Assembly: GCA_945925985.1 (NCBI GenBank)
Contig: CAMELV010000016.1
Coordinates: forward strand, 20,643 to 84,642
DNA: 64,000 nucleotides
Origin: Comamonas sp. lk
GTDB lineage: Bacteria; Pseudomonadota; Gammaproteobacteria; Burkholderiales; Burkholderiaceae_C
Direction of reading: 5' to 3'
Below, in pieces: positions 1 to 8,215 of this stretch (within the stretch, counting starts at the first letter, position 1; each line of letters starts with the position of its first letter). The notes beneath the pieces are model-generated. The model ran no database searches. It was not told where the DNA came from and saw only the letters and a list, made by a program, of their open reading frames with translations. Both the position numbers and the translations under genes were made by a program.

Positions 1-963
1 CCCCTGACTCTGCCCCTGTGGGACCTGGCACTCTGGCAAACGCTGGCGGTGCCGGCCCTGCTGATCAGTGTTGTCGGTTTTGTGGAGTCGGTCTCTGTGG
101 GCCAAACCCTGGCCGCCAAGCGGCGTCAGCGGATCGAGCCTGATCAGGAACTGGTGGCCCTGGGCGCCAGCAACCTGTCGGCAGCCTTCACGGGCGGCTT
201 TCCGGTGACCGGCGGTTTTGCACGCTCAGTGGTGAACTTTGACGCGGGTGCGCAGACCCCCGCAGCCGGCGTTTACACCGCCGTCGGCATCATGTTGGCG
301 TCACTATTTCTGACACCCGCGCTGTACTACCTGCCCCAGGCCACGCTGGCGGCCACCATCATCGTGGCGGTTTTGTCGCTGGTGGACCTGGGCATCCTCA
401 AGCGCACCTGGGCCTATTCCCGGACTGATTTCTTAGCCGTGCTGTCCACCCTGCTGATGACGCTGGCTCAAGGCGTTGAGGTCGGGTTGGTGGTGGGCGT
501 GGCCGTGTCGCTGGCACTGTTCTTGTACCGCACCAGCCGACCCCACATGGCTGAGGTGGGGTTAGTGCCGGGCACCGAGCACTTTCGCAACGTGTTGCGA
601 CACCAGGTGAGTACCAGCGCCAAGGTGGTCGGCCTGCGGGTGGACGAGAGCCTGTATTTTGCCAACGCCCGTGCCCTGGAAGACTGGGTCAATGACGTGG
701 TGGCCGAGCGCCCGCAGGCCCGGCACATCGTGCTGCAATGCTCTGCGGTCAATGACATAGACGCGAGCGCACTGGAGAGTCTGGAGGCGATCGACCGGCG
801 CCTGCGTGACGCGGGGATGGCTTTTCACCTGAGCGAGGTCAAAGGACCCGTGATGGACCGGCTCAAGGGCACCCACTTTCTGCAGGCGCTCAGTGGCCGG
901 GTGTTTCTCAGTCATTACCAAGCCATTCATGAACTGGCGCCCGAGATTGAGCCGTCAACCTAG
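1..963 (+). CDS. SulP-family anion transporter with STAS domain, 5' end outside window
   Basis: C-terminal part of an inner-membrane SulP permease (sulfate, bicarbonate or related anion uptake). The reading frame is open from base 1, so the true start lies upstream. Hydrophobic membrane segments fill the first 170 residues, including the family-typical stretch around GFVESVSVG and TGGFPVTGGFARS. A cytoplasmic STAS domain follows, with the characteristic VNDIDASALESL segment close to the C-terminus. A rhodanese gene follows 18 bases downstream in the same direction, which fits sulfur or anion metabolism. The transported anion cannot be told from sequence. Confidence 0.9.
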   Translation, partial: PLTLPLWDLALWQTLAVPALLISVVGFVESVSVGQTLAAKRRQRIEPDQELVALGASNLSAAFTGGFPVTGGFARSVVNFDAGAQTPAAGVYTAVGIMLASLFLTPALYYLPQATLAATIIVAVLSLVDLGILKRTWAYSRTDFLAVLSTLLMTLAQGVEVGLVVGVAVSLALFLYRTSRPHMAEVGLVPGTEHFRNVLRHQVSTSAKVVGLRVDESLYFANARALEDWVNDVVAERPQARHIVLQCSAVNDIDASALESLEAIDRRLRDAGMAFHLSEVKGPVMDRLKGTHFLQALSGRVFLSHYQAIHELAPEIEPST

Positions 964-981
964 TTTTTCAGGAGACCACTG

Positions 982-1353
982 ATGCCGTATTCAGAGAAAT
1001 TTCAACAACTCGCCGACGCCGCCCGAGCCCGGGTCAGCGAAGTCACGCCCGAGCAGGTGGATGCCCTCCTGGCCGCCGGCGCGATCGCCCTGGACATCCG
1101 TGACCCTGACGAGCATCGGGTGGACCACATTGCCAACTCCCTGCATGTCAGCCGCGGCAAGCTGGAAATGAACATCGAGGAAGCCATTCCTGATCTGGAT
1201 GCAACCATCCTGTGCTACTGCAATGCTTTCAACCGGGGCGCCTTGTCCACCGATACGCTGCGCGCCATGGGCTATCGCAACGCCAAGCTCATTGCCGGCG
1301 GCTTGCGCGCCTACCGGGCCCTTGGCAAAAACCAGCGCCCCACGCCAGCTTGA
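982..1353 (+). CDS. rhodanese-like domain protein
   Basis: Single-domain rhodanese homologue of 123 residues, cytoplasmic, expected to carry sulfur as a persulfide. The active-site loop is CYCNAFNRGA; Cys80 has the usual spacing to Arg85 and is the likely persulfide cysteine. A second cysteine (Cys78) sits two residues before it. The N-terminal CDC25-like strand DIRDPDEH and the C-terminal GGLRAY segment are present. A good ribosome site (AGGAGA) lies 7 bases before the ATG. It is probably co-transcribed with the SulP gene. The sulfur donor and acceptor are unknown. Confidence 0.88.
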   Translation: MPYSEKFQQLADAARARVSEVTPEQVDALLAAGAIALDIRDPDEHRVDHIANSLHVSRGKLEMNIEEAIPDLDATILCYCNAFNRGALSTDTLRAMGYRNAKLIAGGLRAYRALGKNQRPTPA

Positions 1354-1387
1354 CCCTCGTCTGCCGACCCTAGTCTGCCTGTTGGCG

Positions 1388-2284
1388 CTAAGGTCTGGGC
1401 GCCTCGGGTCGGGCTGGTGTGCCTGATGCTGTGGCGTCGGCAGAGCGGCGCAGCATGGCCAGCGCCAGCAAGCTTGAGGCCAGCATCAGGAACAGGCTGA
1501 CGGCATTGAGCACGGGCGTGGCGCCTTCTCGCATGCGGCCGTACATCATCACCGTGAGCGGCGCGTCTGAGCCGACCAGCATCAGGGTGGTGTTGAAGTT
1601 CTCGAAGGACATCAGGAAAGAAATGGCCGCCGCCCCGAGCATCGCCGGGCGCAGGTAGGGCAGGGTGATGGTCAGAAAAACGGCTGCGCGTGTGGCGCCG
1701 AGGTTGTAGGCGGCGTCTTCCAGCGTCAGGTCAAAGCGTTTGAGTCGCGCCATGATGGTCAGCGTGGCCACCGAGATGATGAAGGACAGTTGCCCCATCA
1801 CCACCAGAGGCAAACCAGGCCGCAAAAATTCAATCTCAAGCCCCAGCAGGTCGTCGGCCAAATTGGCAATCCGGCTGGCGAAGGCCAGAATCGAAATACC
1901 CAAAATCACACCCGGGATCACCAGGGGCGCCAGCATCAACAGCGATAAGGCCGTTTTGCCGCGAAACTGGGTGCGTTCAATCAAAAATGCGTTGGCGGTG
2001 CCGATCAACACAGCCAGTACCGTGACCCACATCGCCACCACGGTGCTGGTCCACAGGCTGCCCAGCAAAGCGCGGTCGGCAAACAGGCCGCGCCGGCCGG
2101 TGCCGGCATGGCCCAAAAACCAGTCCAGCGTGAAGCCGCGCCAGGGTGGCGCCGGGTAGGCGGCGTTGTTGAAGGCAAATACCGCCACGATCAGCAGCGG
2201 CAGGAACAAAAAGGTGAAAAACGCCAGGGCGTAGGCGACGGTGCCGAGGCGCAGCCAGGTGGGGCGGGGCAGCGAGGGGATCAT
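1388..2284 (-). CDS. ABC transporter permease, spermidine/putrescine type (PotC-like)
   Basis: Inner-membrane permease of a polyamine/opine-type importer, 298 residues, about six membrane segments, with the EAA-like loop around LEDAAYNLGATR. The start at MIPSLPRP is chosen because its ATG overlaps the TGA of the preceding permease gene (ATGA). Reading further upstream would run deep into that gene. It is the last gene of a binding protein-ATPase-permease-permease operon read leftward from 5382. The ligand is probably a polyamine or related cation, inferred from the family only. Confidence 0.9.
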   Translation of the reverse strand: MIPSLPRPTWLRLGTVAYALAFFTFLFLPLLIVAVFAFNNAAYPAPPWRGFTLDWFLGHAGTGRRGLFADRALLGSLWTSTVVAMWVTVLAVLIGTANAFLIERTQFRGKTALSLLMLAPLVIPGVILGISILAFASRIANLADDLLGLEIEFLRPGLPLVVMGQLSFIISVATLTIMARLKRFDLTLEDAAYNLGATRAAVFLTITLPYLRPAMLGAAAISFLMSFENFNTTLMLVGSDAPLTVMMYGRMREGATPVLNAVSLFLMLASSLLALAMLRRSADATASGTPARPEAPRP

Positions 2285-3168
2285 GCGCGTTGCATCACTT
2301 CGCCAAATTTTTGGCCGCTGAGCCGGAGCCCGACCCAGACAATAGCCGTGGACAGCCCAAGCAGCAGAAAGCCGAAGGCCGCGCCCTGCTCCCAGTTGAA
2401 GCGGGTGATGAATTGGGTGTAGATCTGCTCGGTGAACCACTGCGAGCTCTTGCCGCCCAGCAGTGTGGGTGTCAGGTAATTGCCCAGCGTGAGCATGAAC
2501 ACCACGATACAGCCCGCCACCATGCCGGGCGCGGCGTGCGGAATGATGATCTGGCGCAATATTGACCAGCCATTGCCGCCGAGGTCGTAGGCGGCCTCGA
2601 TCAGCGCGTCGTCCAGGCTCTCCAGCGCGCTGATCAACGGCACCACCATGAACAGCATCGAGGTGTAGACCAGCCCGACCACAATGGTGGCGTCGTGGTA
2701 GAGCAGTTCTACCGGCGCCGGCGTGAGCCCCAGGCTGACCATCAGGCCCGGCAACACGCCCGACTCGCGCAGCAGGATCATCCAGCCCAATGCGCGTACC
2801 GTTTCACTGACCCAGAAAGGGATCAAACACAGCACAAACATGGTCGCCCGAATGCGGCCGCGCGCGATTTTGGCGATCGTCCAGGCCAACGGAAAAGCCA
2901 TCAGCAGGGTGATGGCCGTGACGATGATGGACACCACCGCCGTGCGGACAAAAGTGTGCCAGTACAGCGGCTCTTCAATGAAGGTCTGGTACTGCGCCAA
3001 GCTGGCCTCATAGACCCTAGGCGCCACCCGCACCCGCAACGACAAAATGCCCAGCTCCAGATGTGGCAGCACGATCAGGCCAAACAGCCACAGCGCTGTC
3101 GGCGCCAGCAGCAGCAGGAACAGCAACCGGGCGTGCGGCAGCTGGCTGCCAGTGCCCTCAGCTGCCAT
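2281..3168 (-). CDS. ABC transporter permease, spermidine/putrescine type (PotB-like)
   Basis: First permease of the polyamine-type importer, 295 residues. After a short hydrophilic start (MAAEGTGSQ) there is an N-terminal membrane anchor (LLFLLLLAPTALWLFGLIVL). The cytoplasmic EAA loop is around DDALIEAAYDLGGNGW. The start is placed so that it overlaps the ATPase stop by 11 bases, which matches translational coupling along the operon. It would form the channel with the 1388-2284 product. Confidence 0.9.
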   Translation of the reverse strand: MAAEGTGSQLPHARLLFLLLLAPTALWLFGLIVLPHLELGILSLRVRVAPRVYEASLAQYQTFIEEPLYWHTFVRTAVVSIIVTAITLLMAFPLAWTIAKIARGRIRATMFVLCLIPFWVSETVRALGWMILLRESGVLPGLMVSLGLTPAPVELLYHDATIVVGLVYTSMLFMVVPLISALESLDDALIEAAYDLGGNGWSILRQIIIPHAAPGMVAGCIVVFMLTLGNYLTPTLLGGKSSQWFTEQIYTQFITRFNWEQGAAFGFLLLGLSTAIVWVGLRLSGQKFGEVMQRA

Positions 3169-4303
3169 GGGCAGCCCCAAAGGCCACGGCGCGTTGCGGG
3201 TCAAAAGAAAAGTACACCGACTCGCCGACCGCCATGTCGGCCAGCTGGCCGGTTTGCGGCAGCGCGATGCGGAACTCGGTGCGGGAGGCGGTTTCGCGTA
3301 CCAGCACTGCCGAGTTCGCACCGTCAAACAGCAGGCTCTCGACCTGCCCCCGGTACGACGGCTGGCCAGTACTGCCCAGGCCAAGCTCATCGCGTGCCAG
3401 ACGCACTGCTTCGGGGCGCACGAAAGCCTGTACCTCGTCGCCCGACCGCAGCTGGCCCATGGCCTTGGCGCTCAGGGTCAGGCCAGCGATGCTGGTGAGG
3501 GTGACTTCAGTGCCGTTCACCTGATCGGCCCGGCCGCTGATGGCGTTGGTGGCTCCCACAAAGCCGGCCACAAACGGGGTTTGCGGCGCGTAATACAGCG
3601 ACTGCGGGGTGCCGACCTGCTCAAACCGGCCAGCGTTCATCACCGCCACATGGTCCGACAGCACCAAGGCTTCGGATTGGTCATGGGTGATGTAGACAAA
3701 AGTGGTGCCAAAGTCGGCCTGCAACTGTTTGAGCTCGATTTTCATGTGCTCACGCAGTTTCAGGTCCAGTGCGCCGAGCGGCTCGTCGAGCAGCAGCAGC
3801 GTGGGTTCGAGCACCAGGCTGCGTGCAATCGCCACCCGCTGCTTTTGGCCGCCGGAGAGTTGGTCGATCCGCTTGTGCTCGGCCCCTGCCAGGCTCACAC
3901 GCTCCAGCATGGCGCCAACGCGACGGGCCGTCTCGGCCTTGGGGAGGCCGCGCCGCGCCAGCCCGTAGCCGACGTTCTCGCCGACCGTCATCATGGGAAA
4001 CAACGCCAGGTGCTGGAACACCATGTTGACTGGCCGCTGGTTCGGCGGGACAGCCCGCATGCTCTTGCCGCCGATGCGGATGTCTCCGGCATCGGGGCTC
4101 ATGAAGCCGGCAATCATGCGCAGCAGCGTGGTCTTGCCACAGCCCGAAGGGCCGAGGATCGAGAAAAAGCTGCCGCGCGCCACGTCCAGCGACAGGTCGT
4201 CGACTGCGGTGAAGCTGCCGTAGCGCTTGCTCACGCGCTCGACCTGCAAGTCAGGCCGTGCCCCGGTGGTACTGGGGCCGGCCGCTGCTGGGCTGGAAGG
4301 CAT
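3158..4303 (-). CDS. ABC transporter ATP-binding protein, spermidine/putrescine type (PotA-like)
   Basis: ATPase of the importer, 381 residues. Walker A is GPSGCGKTT (51-59), the signature is LSGGQKQR (149-156), and Walker B ends in DEP (173-175), followed by the switch His in ITHDQSEA. A C-terminal TOBE-like regulatory domain (about 265-380) fits PotA/FbpC-type ATPases. The start MPSSPAAAG lies 11 bases after the binding-protein stop. An upstream in-frame extension is possible but would overlap the neighbouring gene. Confidence 0.92.
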   Translation of the reverse strand: MPSSPAAAGPSTTGARPDLQVERVSKRYGSFTAVDDLSLDVARGSFFSILGPSGCGKTTLLRMIAGFMSPDAGDIRIGGKSMRAVPPNQRPVNMVFQHLALFPMMTVGENVGYGLARRGLPKAETARRVGAMLERVSLAGAEHKRIDQLSGGQKQRVAIARSLVLEPTLLLLDEPLGALDLKLREHMKIELKQLQADFGTTFVYITHDQSEALVLSDHVAVMNAGRFEQVGTPQSLYYAPQTPFVAGFVGATNAISGRADQVNGTEVTLTSIAGLTLSAKAMGQLRSGDEVQAFVRPEAVRLARDELGLGSTGQPSYRGQVESLLFDGANSAVLVRETASRTEFRIALPQTGQLADMAVGESVYFSFDPQRAVAFGAAHGS

Positions 4304-4314
4304 CCGGGCAACGG

Positions 4315-5382
4315 TCAGTTGGCAGCCTTGACGCGGTCCAGGATGCGGCCTTCGATGGCTTCGAGGCCTGCCGGCACGGTGGGGTACCACCTGATGGCCT
4401 TGATGGCGGCTTCCGGGAAGCTCTCGGCAAACTGGGCCTTCAGCTTGGCGTCCATCAATTGGTCTGCACCCTTTGAGGCGGTGAAGTTGCCGGCCGAACC
4501 TGCCACCTTGGCAGCGATTTCGGGGCGCATATTGAAGTTGATCCAGGCGTAGGCGGCGGCGTCATTCCTGCCCTTGGCTGGGATGGCGAAGGTGTCGATC
4601 CAGCCGAGTGCGCCAGACTTGGGGGCGATGAACTTGATGTCCGGGTTTTCGCCGTTAAGCTTCCAGCCGCCGGTGTCCCACATGATGGCGCCAACCACTT
4701 CATTGGTGCGCATGCCATTGAACAATTGGTCCTTGTTGTCCCAGATGAACTTGGCATTGGCCTTGCAGGCGGTGAGTGTTTTGCCCACGTCTTCCATCAG
4801 CGCGGTGTAGGCTTTGGTGTCGTTGTAAAGCGCAAACGGGTCCTTGCCGGCGGCAAAGGCAAAGGCAATCAGGGTGGGCCGCTTGAGGCGGAAGGAGACC
4901 TTGCCCTTGACATCACCCCGGCAAACATCGGTGTAGTCGGTCATCTTGGTCAGTTTGGTGTTCACCACCAGGCCGTCGGTGCCCCAGATGTGCGGCAGGC
5001 CGTAGACCTTGCCGGTCAGCGTGGTGTTTACCTTGGTGGCGTCGAGCATCGAGGGAATGAACAGCTCAGATTTCAGCTTGCTCAGGTCCATCGGCTTGTA
5101 GATGCCGAACTCTTGTTGTGGACCGGTGATACGGTCTTGTGATGGCTGGGCCAGGTCAAAACCGGCGCCGCCGGTGGCGCGCAACTTGGAGATCATTTCC
5201 TCGTTGTTGGACAGGGTCACTTCAACTTTGTAGCCGCTTTCTTTTTCAAACTGCGCGACGATGTCAGCCGGCGCGTAGTCGGCCCAGGTCAACAGGCGCA
5301 GGGTTTTTTCCTGAGCCAACGCGGCACCGCTGGTGCTGAGCGCGAGTATGCTGGCGGCTATGACCGAGTACTGGAATTTCAT
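4315..5382 (-). CDS. periplasmic substrate-binding protein, spermidine/putrescine type (PotD-like)
   Basis: Periplasmic receptor of 355 residues. A clear signal peptide (MKFQYSVIAASILALSTS..., cleavage near ALAQ/EKT) precedes the family start LRLLTWADYAP. It is the first gene of the operon. Its ribosome site AAAGGAG lies 7 bases before ATG, and the promoter should be in the 127-base gap to the divergent tatD-type gene. Family members bind spermidine, putrescine or other small cations. The ligand residues were not mapped, so specificity is open. Confidence 0.92.
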   Translation of the reverse strand: MKFQYSVIAASILALSTSGAALAQEKTLRLLTWADYAPADIVAQFEKESGYKVEVTLSNNEEMISKLRATGGAGFDLAQPSQDRITGPQQEFGIYKPMDLSKLKSELFIPSMLDATKVNTTLTGKVYGLPHIWGTDGLVVNTKLTKMTDYTDVCRGDVKGKVSFRLKRPTLIAFAFAAGKDPFALYNDTKAYTALMEDVGKTLTACKANAKFIWDNKDQLFNGMRTNEVVGAIMWDTGGWKLNGENPDIKFIAPKSGALGWIDTFAIPAKGRNDAAAYAWINFNMRPEIAAKVAGSAGNFTASKGADQLMDAKLKAQFAESFPEAAIKAIRWYPTVPAGLEAIEGRILDRVKAAN

Positions 5383-5509
5383 TCAAATCTCCTTTGAGGG
5401 GTGGTTGGCTTGAGATCTTTGCCAAAGTGGCCAAGACTCCAAATAGCTTGCGCCAGTTTAATGACAACACAGTGTCAAATAAATGTCTTGAACTTGGTAG
5501 TTTCCCTTG

Positions 5510-6361
5510 ATGCTGTCCTGGATCGATACCCATTGCCACCTTGACGCGCCCGAATTTGCGCCGGACGTGGCCCAGATGCGGTCCCGTGCGGCGCAGGCCG
5601 GCGTTCGGCACTGCGTGCTGCCGGCGGTAGCCGTGGCCAACTTTGCGGCGGTGCGCGCCCTGGCCTACGCCCATGGCGACAGCTATGCCTTGGGCATTCA
5701 TCCGCTTTACGTGGCACGGGCCGGTGAGCATGACCTTGACGCCCTGGACACCGCCCTGACGGCCCAACGCGATGACCCGCGCCTGGTGGCAGTGGGTGAG
5801 ATCGGTCTGGATTACCTGGTGCCGGCCTTATGCCAGAGCCCGCTGCGGGAGCGGCAGATGTACTTTTACCGGGCGCAGCTGCGCTTGGCGCGCAAGCATG
5901 GTTTACCGGTGATCCTGCATGTGCGGCGCTCTGCCGACCAGCTTTTCCAGGGCTTGCGCGAAATTGGCGGTGGGGCGGGCCACTGGCAGGGCATTGCCCA
6001 CGCCTTCAATGGCAGCGTTCAGCAGGCGCAGCGCCTGGTGGGCGCCGGCCTGAAGCTCGGCTTTGGCGGCGCCGTTACCTATGAGCGGGCGCTGCAGCTG
6101 CGCCGGCTGGCCACTGAGCTGCCGCTAGAGGCGCTGGTGCTGGAGACAGATTCACCCGATATGCCGCCGCACTGGCTTTACGCCACGGCGGCCGCACGCG
6201 CCGGTGGGCAGCCGCAGGGCCGCAACAGCCCGCAGCAATTGCCACGCATCGGCGCGGCTCTGGCGGCGCTGCGTGGCATCACGCCCGAAGCCGTGGCGCA
6301 GGCCAGCACAGCCAATGCGGTAGCGGCCCTGCCGCGCCTGGGACTGCTTTTGGGCGGCTAA
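5510..6361 (+). CDS. TatD-family metal-dependent hydrolase/DNase
   Basis: Cytoplasmic TIM-barrel metallo-hydrolase of 283 residues. Family metal ligands can be followed: HxH at His8/His10 (IDTHCHLD), Glu in VAVGEIGLDY, His in ILHVRRS, His in GIAHAFNGS, and Asp in LETDSPDMPP. The ATG at 5510 is preferred over the TTG directly before it. No strong ribosome site is visible. Relatives act as 3'-5' DNases in DNA repair and quality control. It is transcribed away from the polyamine transporter operon. Confidence 0.92.
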   Translation: MLSWIDTHCHLDAPEFAPDVAQMRSRAAQAGVRHCVLPAVAVANFAAVRALAYAHGDSYALGIHPLYVARAGEHDLDALDTALTAQRDDPRLVAVGEIGLDYLVPALCQSPLRERQMYFYRAQLRLARKHGLPVILHVRRSADQLFQGLREIGGGAGHWQGIAHAFNGSVQQAQRLVGAGLKLGFGGAVTYERALQLRRLATELPLEALVLETDSPDMPPHWLYATAAARAGGQPQGRNSPQQLPRIGAALAALRGITPEAVAQASTANAVAALPRLGLLLGG

Positions 6362-6364
6362 TTC

Positions 6365-6424
6365 TTCAAGCCTTTTAGCCCTCCAGCCATTGCCCTACAT
6401 GCCTTTATAGCTATTAAATTTATA
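6365..6424 (-). repeat. short dispersed repeat, copy 1
   Basis: Read on the minus strand, this gap contains ATAGCTATAAAGGC...CAATGGCTGGAGGGC. It resembles the segments at 13634-13675 and 48811-48858: the shared frame is ATAGC followed about 17 bases later by CAAGGCC/GGGCT-GAG. I recall similar elements scattered through Comamonadaceae genomes. The alignment was made by eye. Confidence 0.5.
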
Positions 6425-7210
6425 GTGAAACGCTTTGGGGATAATGAGCCGATCTTGAAAAAACGCACGCCTCACCTGCCCGAAGTCAACTTTTCCGAGG
6501 ACGGCAGGTATCGTCATCTGCACCTGGGCACCGAGTGGATCCAGGGCTCGATGCAGGTCGATGCCCCGACGGCCTTGGTGCATGAGTACATCCAGCGCAT
6601 GATGGCCTGGCTGCTGTTTGTGGAGCCCGCCAGCGTGGCCGACCGGCAGGCGCTGCAGCTGGGTCTGGGGGCGGCGTCGCTGACTAAGTTCTGCCACAAA
6701 GAGCTGCGCATCAAGACGGCCGCCATTGAGTTGAACCCACAGGTGCTGGTCGCCTGTCGCGGTTGGTTCAAGCTGGCCGCCGACGACGCCCGCCTGCAGG
6801 TGGTGCTGGCCGATGCGGCCGACGAAATCCAGAATCCGCGCTGGTGGGGCACCGTCGATGCCCTGCAGGTTGACCTTTACGACCACGAAGCCGCAGCCCC
6901 TGTGCTCGACAGCTTGCCCTTTTACAACTGCTGCCGGCGCCTGCTGACCGAGGACGGCTGCATGACGGTCAACCTGTTTGGACGGGCCTCTAGTTTCGTC
7001 CGGAGCGTCGAAAAAATCTCCGCCGCTTTTGGCGTCGACGCGGTCTGGGCCTTCAAGGCCACCCGCGAGGGCAACACCGTGGTACTGGCCCAACGCAACC
7101 GCAACCGGCCAACGCGCGAGATCTTGCTGTCACGCGCGGCAGAAATCCAGACACGCTGGGGTCTGCCGGCCGACAAGTGGGTGCGGGTGTTCAAACCACT
7201 TCTGACATGA
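6425..7210 (+). CDS. spermidine-synthase-like methyltransferase-fold protein
   Basis: Protein of 261 residues with a Rossmann-type SAM-binding region: motif I LQLGLGAASLTKFC, then an acidic strand end AAIELNPQV and ALQVDLYDHEAAAP. This matches the spermine/spermidine synthase superfamily. Only the catalytic half is clear; an N-terminal beta-hairpin domain is short or absent, so true aminopropyl transfer is uncertain. The start is either the GTG at 6425 or a TTG at 6455; neither has a strong ribosome site. A polyamine transporter operon lies nearby but is divergent. Confidence 0.75.
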   Translation: MKRFGDNEPILKKRTPHLPEVNFSEDGRYRHLHLGTEWIQGSMQVDAPTALVHEYIQRMMAWLLFVEPASVADRQALQLGLGAASLTKFCHKELRIKTAAIELNPQVLVACRGWFKLAADDARLQVVLADAADEIQNPRWWGTVDALQVDLYDHEAAAPVLDSLPFYNCCRRLLTEDGCMTVNLFGRASSFVRSVEKISAAFGVDAVWAFKATREGNTVVLAQRNRNRPTREILLSRAAEIQTRWGLPADKWVRVFKPLLT

Positions 7211-7236
7211 ACATTCACCTTGAACCACGGCCTTAG

Positions 7237-7621
7237 CGGGGGGTGATCCGCTTTCACATTGACGGTGTGCTGCACCCGGTCTATCAGGTGCCAATGGGCG
7301 TGCTGGGCGCCATGACGGCCGGCATCAAGACCCGACGCTCGCAACCAGCGGGCGGGCCGGGACCGGCGGGGGAGGTCGAAATGCGCCTGTCCACCCTGCC
7401 GACCGCCTTCGGCGAAACGCATGACGCTCTACGCTGGGAGGCTCTGCTCAGTCGCCCCATGGCATTGTGCTGGTGACCGGACCCACAGGCTCCGGCAAGA
7501 CCACCACCCATTACGCCACGCTCAAGCGCTTGGCCACCGAGGCGGTCAACATCAGCACGGTGGGCGAGGCCAGACGGTGCTGGAAGAAGTGCTGGCCTCA
7601 ACCCCGGCTGTGGCGCAATAA
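7237..7621 (+). pseudogene. remnant of a GspE/PilB-family secretion ATPase
   Basis: Broken pieces of a type II secretion/type IV pilus ATPase. One frame gives RFHIDGVLHPVYQVP and then RLSTLPTAFGE, followed by RWEALLSRP. One base is missing near 7457, and the next frame gives [22 protein letters not shown], which includes Walker A. A third frame ends [17 protein letters not shown], like the C-terminus of these ATPases. The N-terminal domain, the segment between AFGE and RWEALL, and everything from Walker B to the C-terminal tail are deleted. No secretion genes are nearby. It is surely non-functional. Confidence 0.78.
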
Positions 7622-7713
7622 CTGGGACAGGCGGAGTAGGTGGAATCCACAGGTGTCAATGCGTTGATTTCAGTGCAAAATGCGCCGATCAATAAATATG
7701 CTGGAGCCAATTG

Positions 7714-8202
7714 ATGAATATCAAAAGTCAAAAAGACTTTTTCTCGGGTCTCATGTTCACCGCTGTCGGCTTGGCCTTTGCTTGGGGCGCCACCAAGTAC
7801 AGTTTGGGGACTGGCGCTCGGATGGGGCCAGGTTACTTTCCGCTGATGCTGGGCACTTTGATGGCCGTTTTGGGGGGTGTCATCACCATCAGGTCGATGG
7901 TGGTGGAGACAGAAGACGGCGAGAAGGTGGGCAGCTGGGCCTGGAAACCCCTGTTTTTCATCATCACAGCCAACTTGTTGTTCGGCCTGATGCTGGGTGG
8001 TCTGCCCAAAATCAAGTTTCCGGCCTTTGGCCTGATCGCTGGCATTTATGCGCTGACCTTTGTGGCCAGTCTGGCGAGTAATGAGTTCAAATTCAAGGAA
8101 GTCGCCATCCTGGCCACCATCCTGGCCATCATGAGCTACCTGGCGTTTATCGTGCTGCTGAAACTGCAGTTTCCGGTTTGGCCGGCCTTCATCACCGGTT
8201 AA
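7714..8202 (+). CDS. tripartite tricarboxylate transporter small membrane subunit (TctB family)
   Basis: Small inner-membrane subunit, 162 residues, four membrane segments, starting MNIKSQKDFFSG. The ATG at 7714 has a GGAG ribosome site 7 bases upstream. It pairs with the TctA homologue 13 bases downstream. Family members work with a periplasmic TctC/Bug receptor to import carboxylates such as citrate. No receptor gene is adjacent here; a decayed unrelated ATPase occupies the upstream position. Confidence 0.9.
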   Translation: MNIKSQKDFFSGLMFTAVGLAFAWGATKYSLGTGARMGPGYFPLMLGTLMAVLGGVITIRSMVVETEDGEKVGSWAWKPLFFIITANLLFGLMLGGLPKIKFPAFGLIAGIYALTFVASLASNEFKFKEVAILATILAIMSYLAFIVLLKLQFPVWPAFITG

Positions 8203-8215
8203 GAGGTAACAGTCC

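Noticed and set aside
3047..4552. Open frame of 501 codons on the plus strand opposite the polyamine ATPase
   Set aside because: It spans the stop/start junctions of three convincing minus-strand genes and has no family resemblance.
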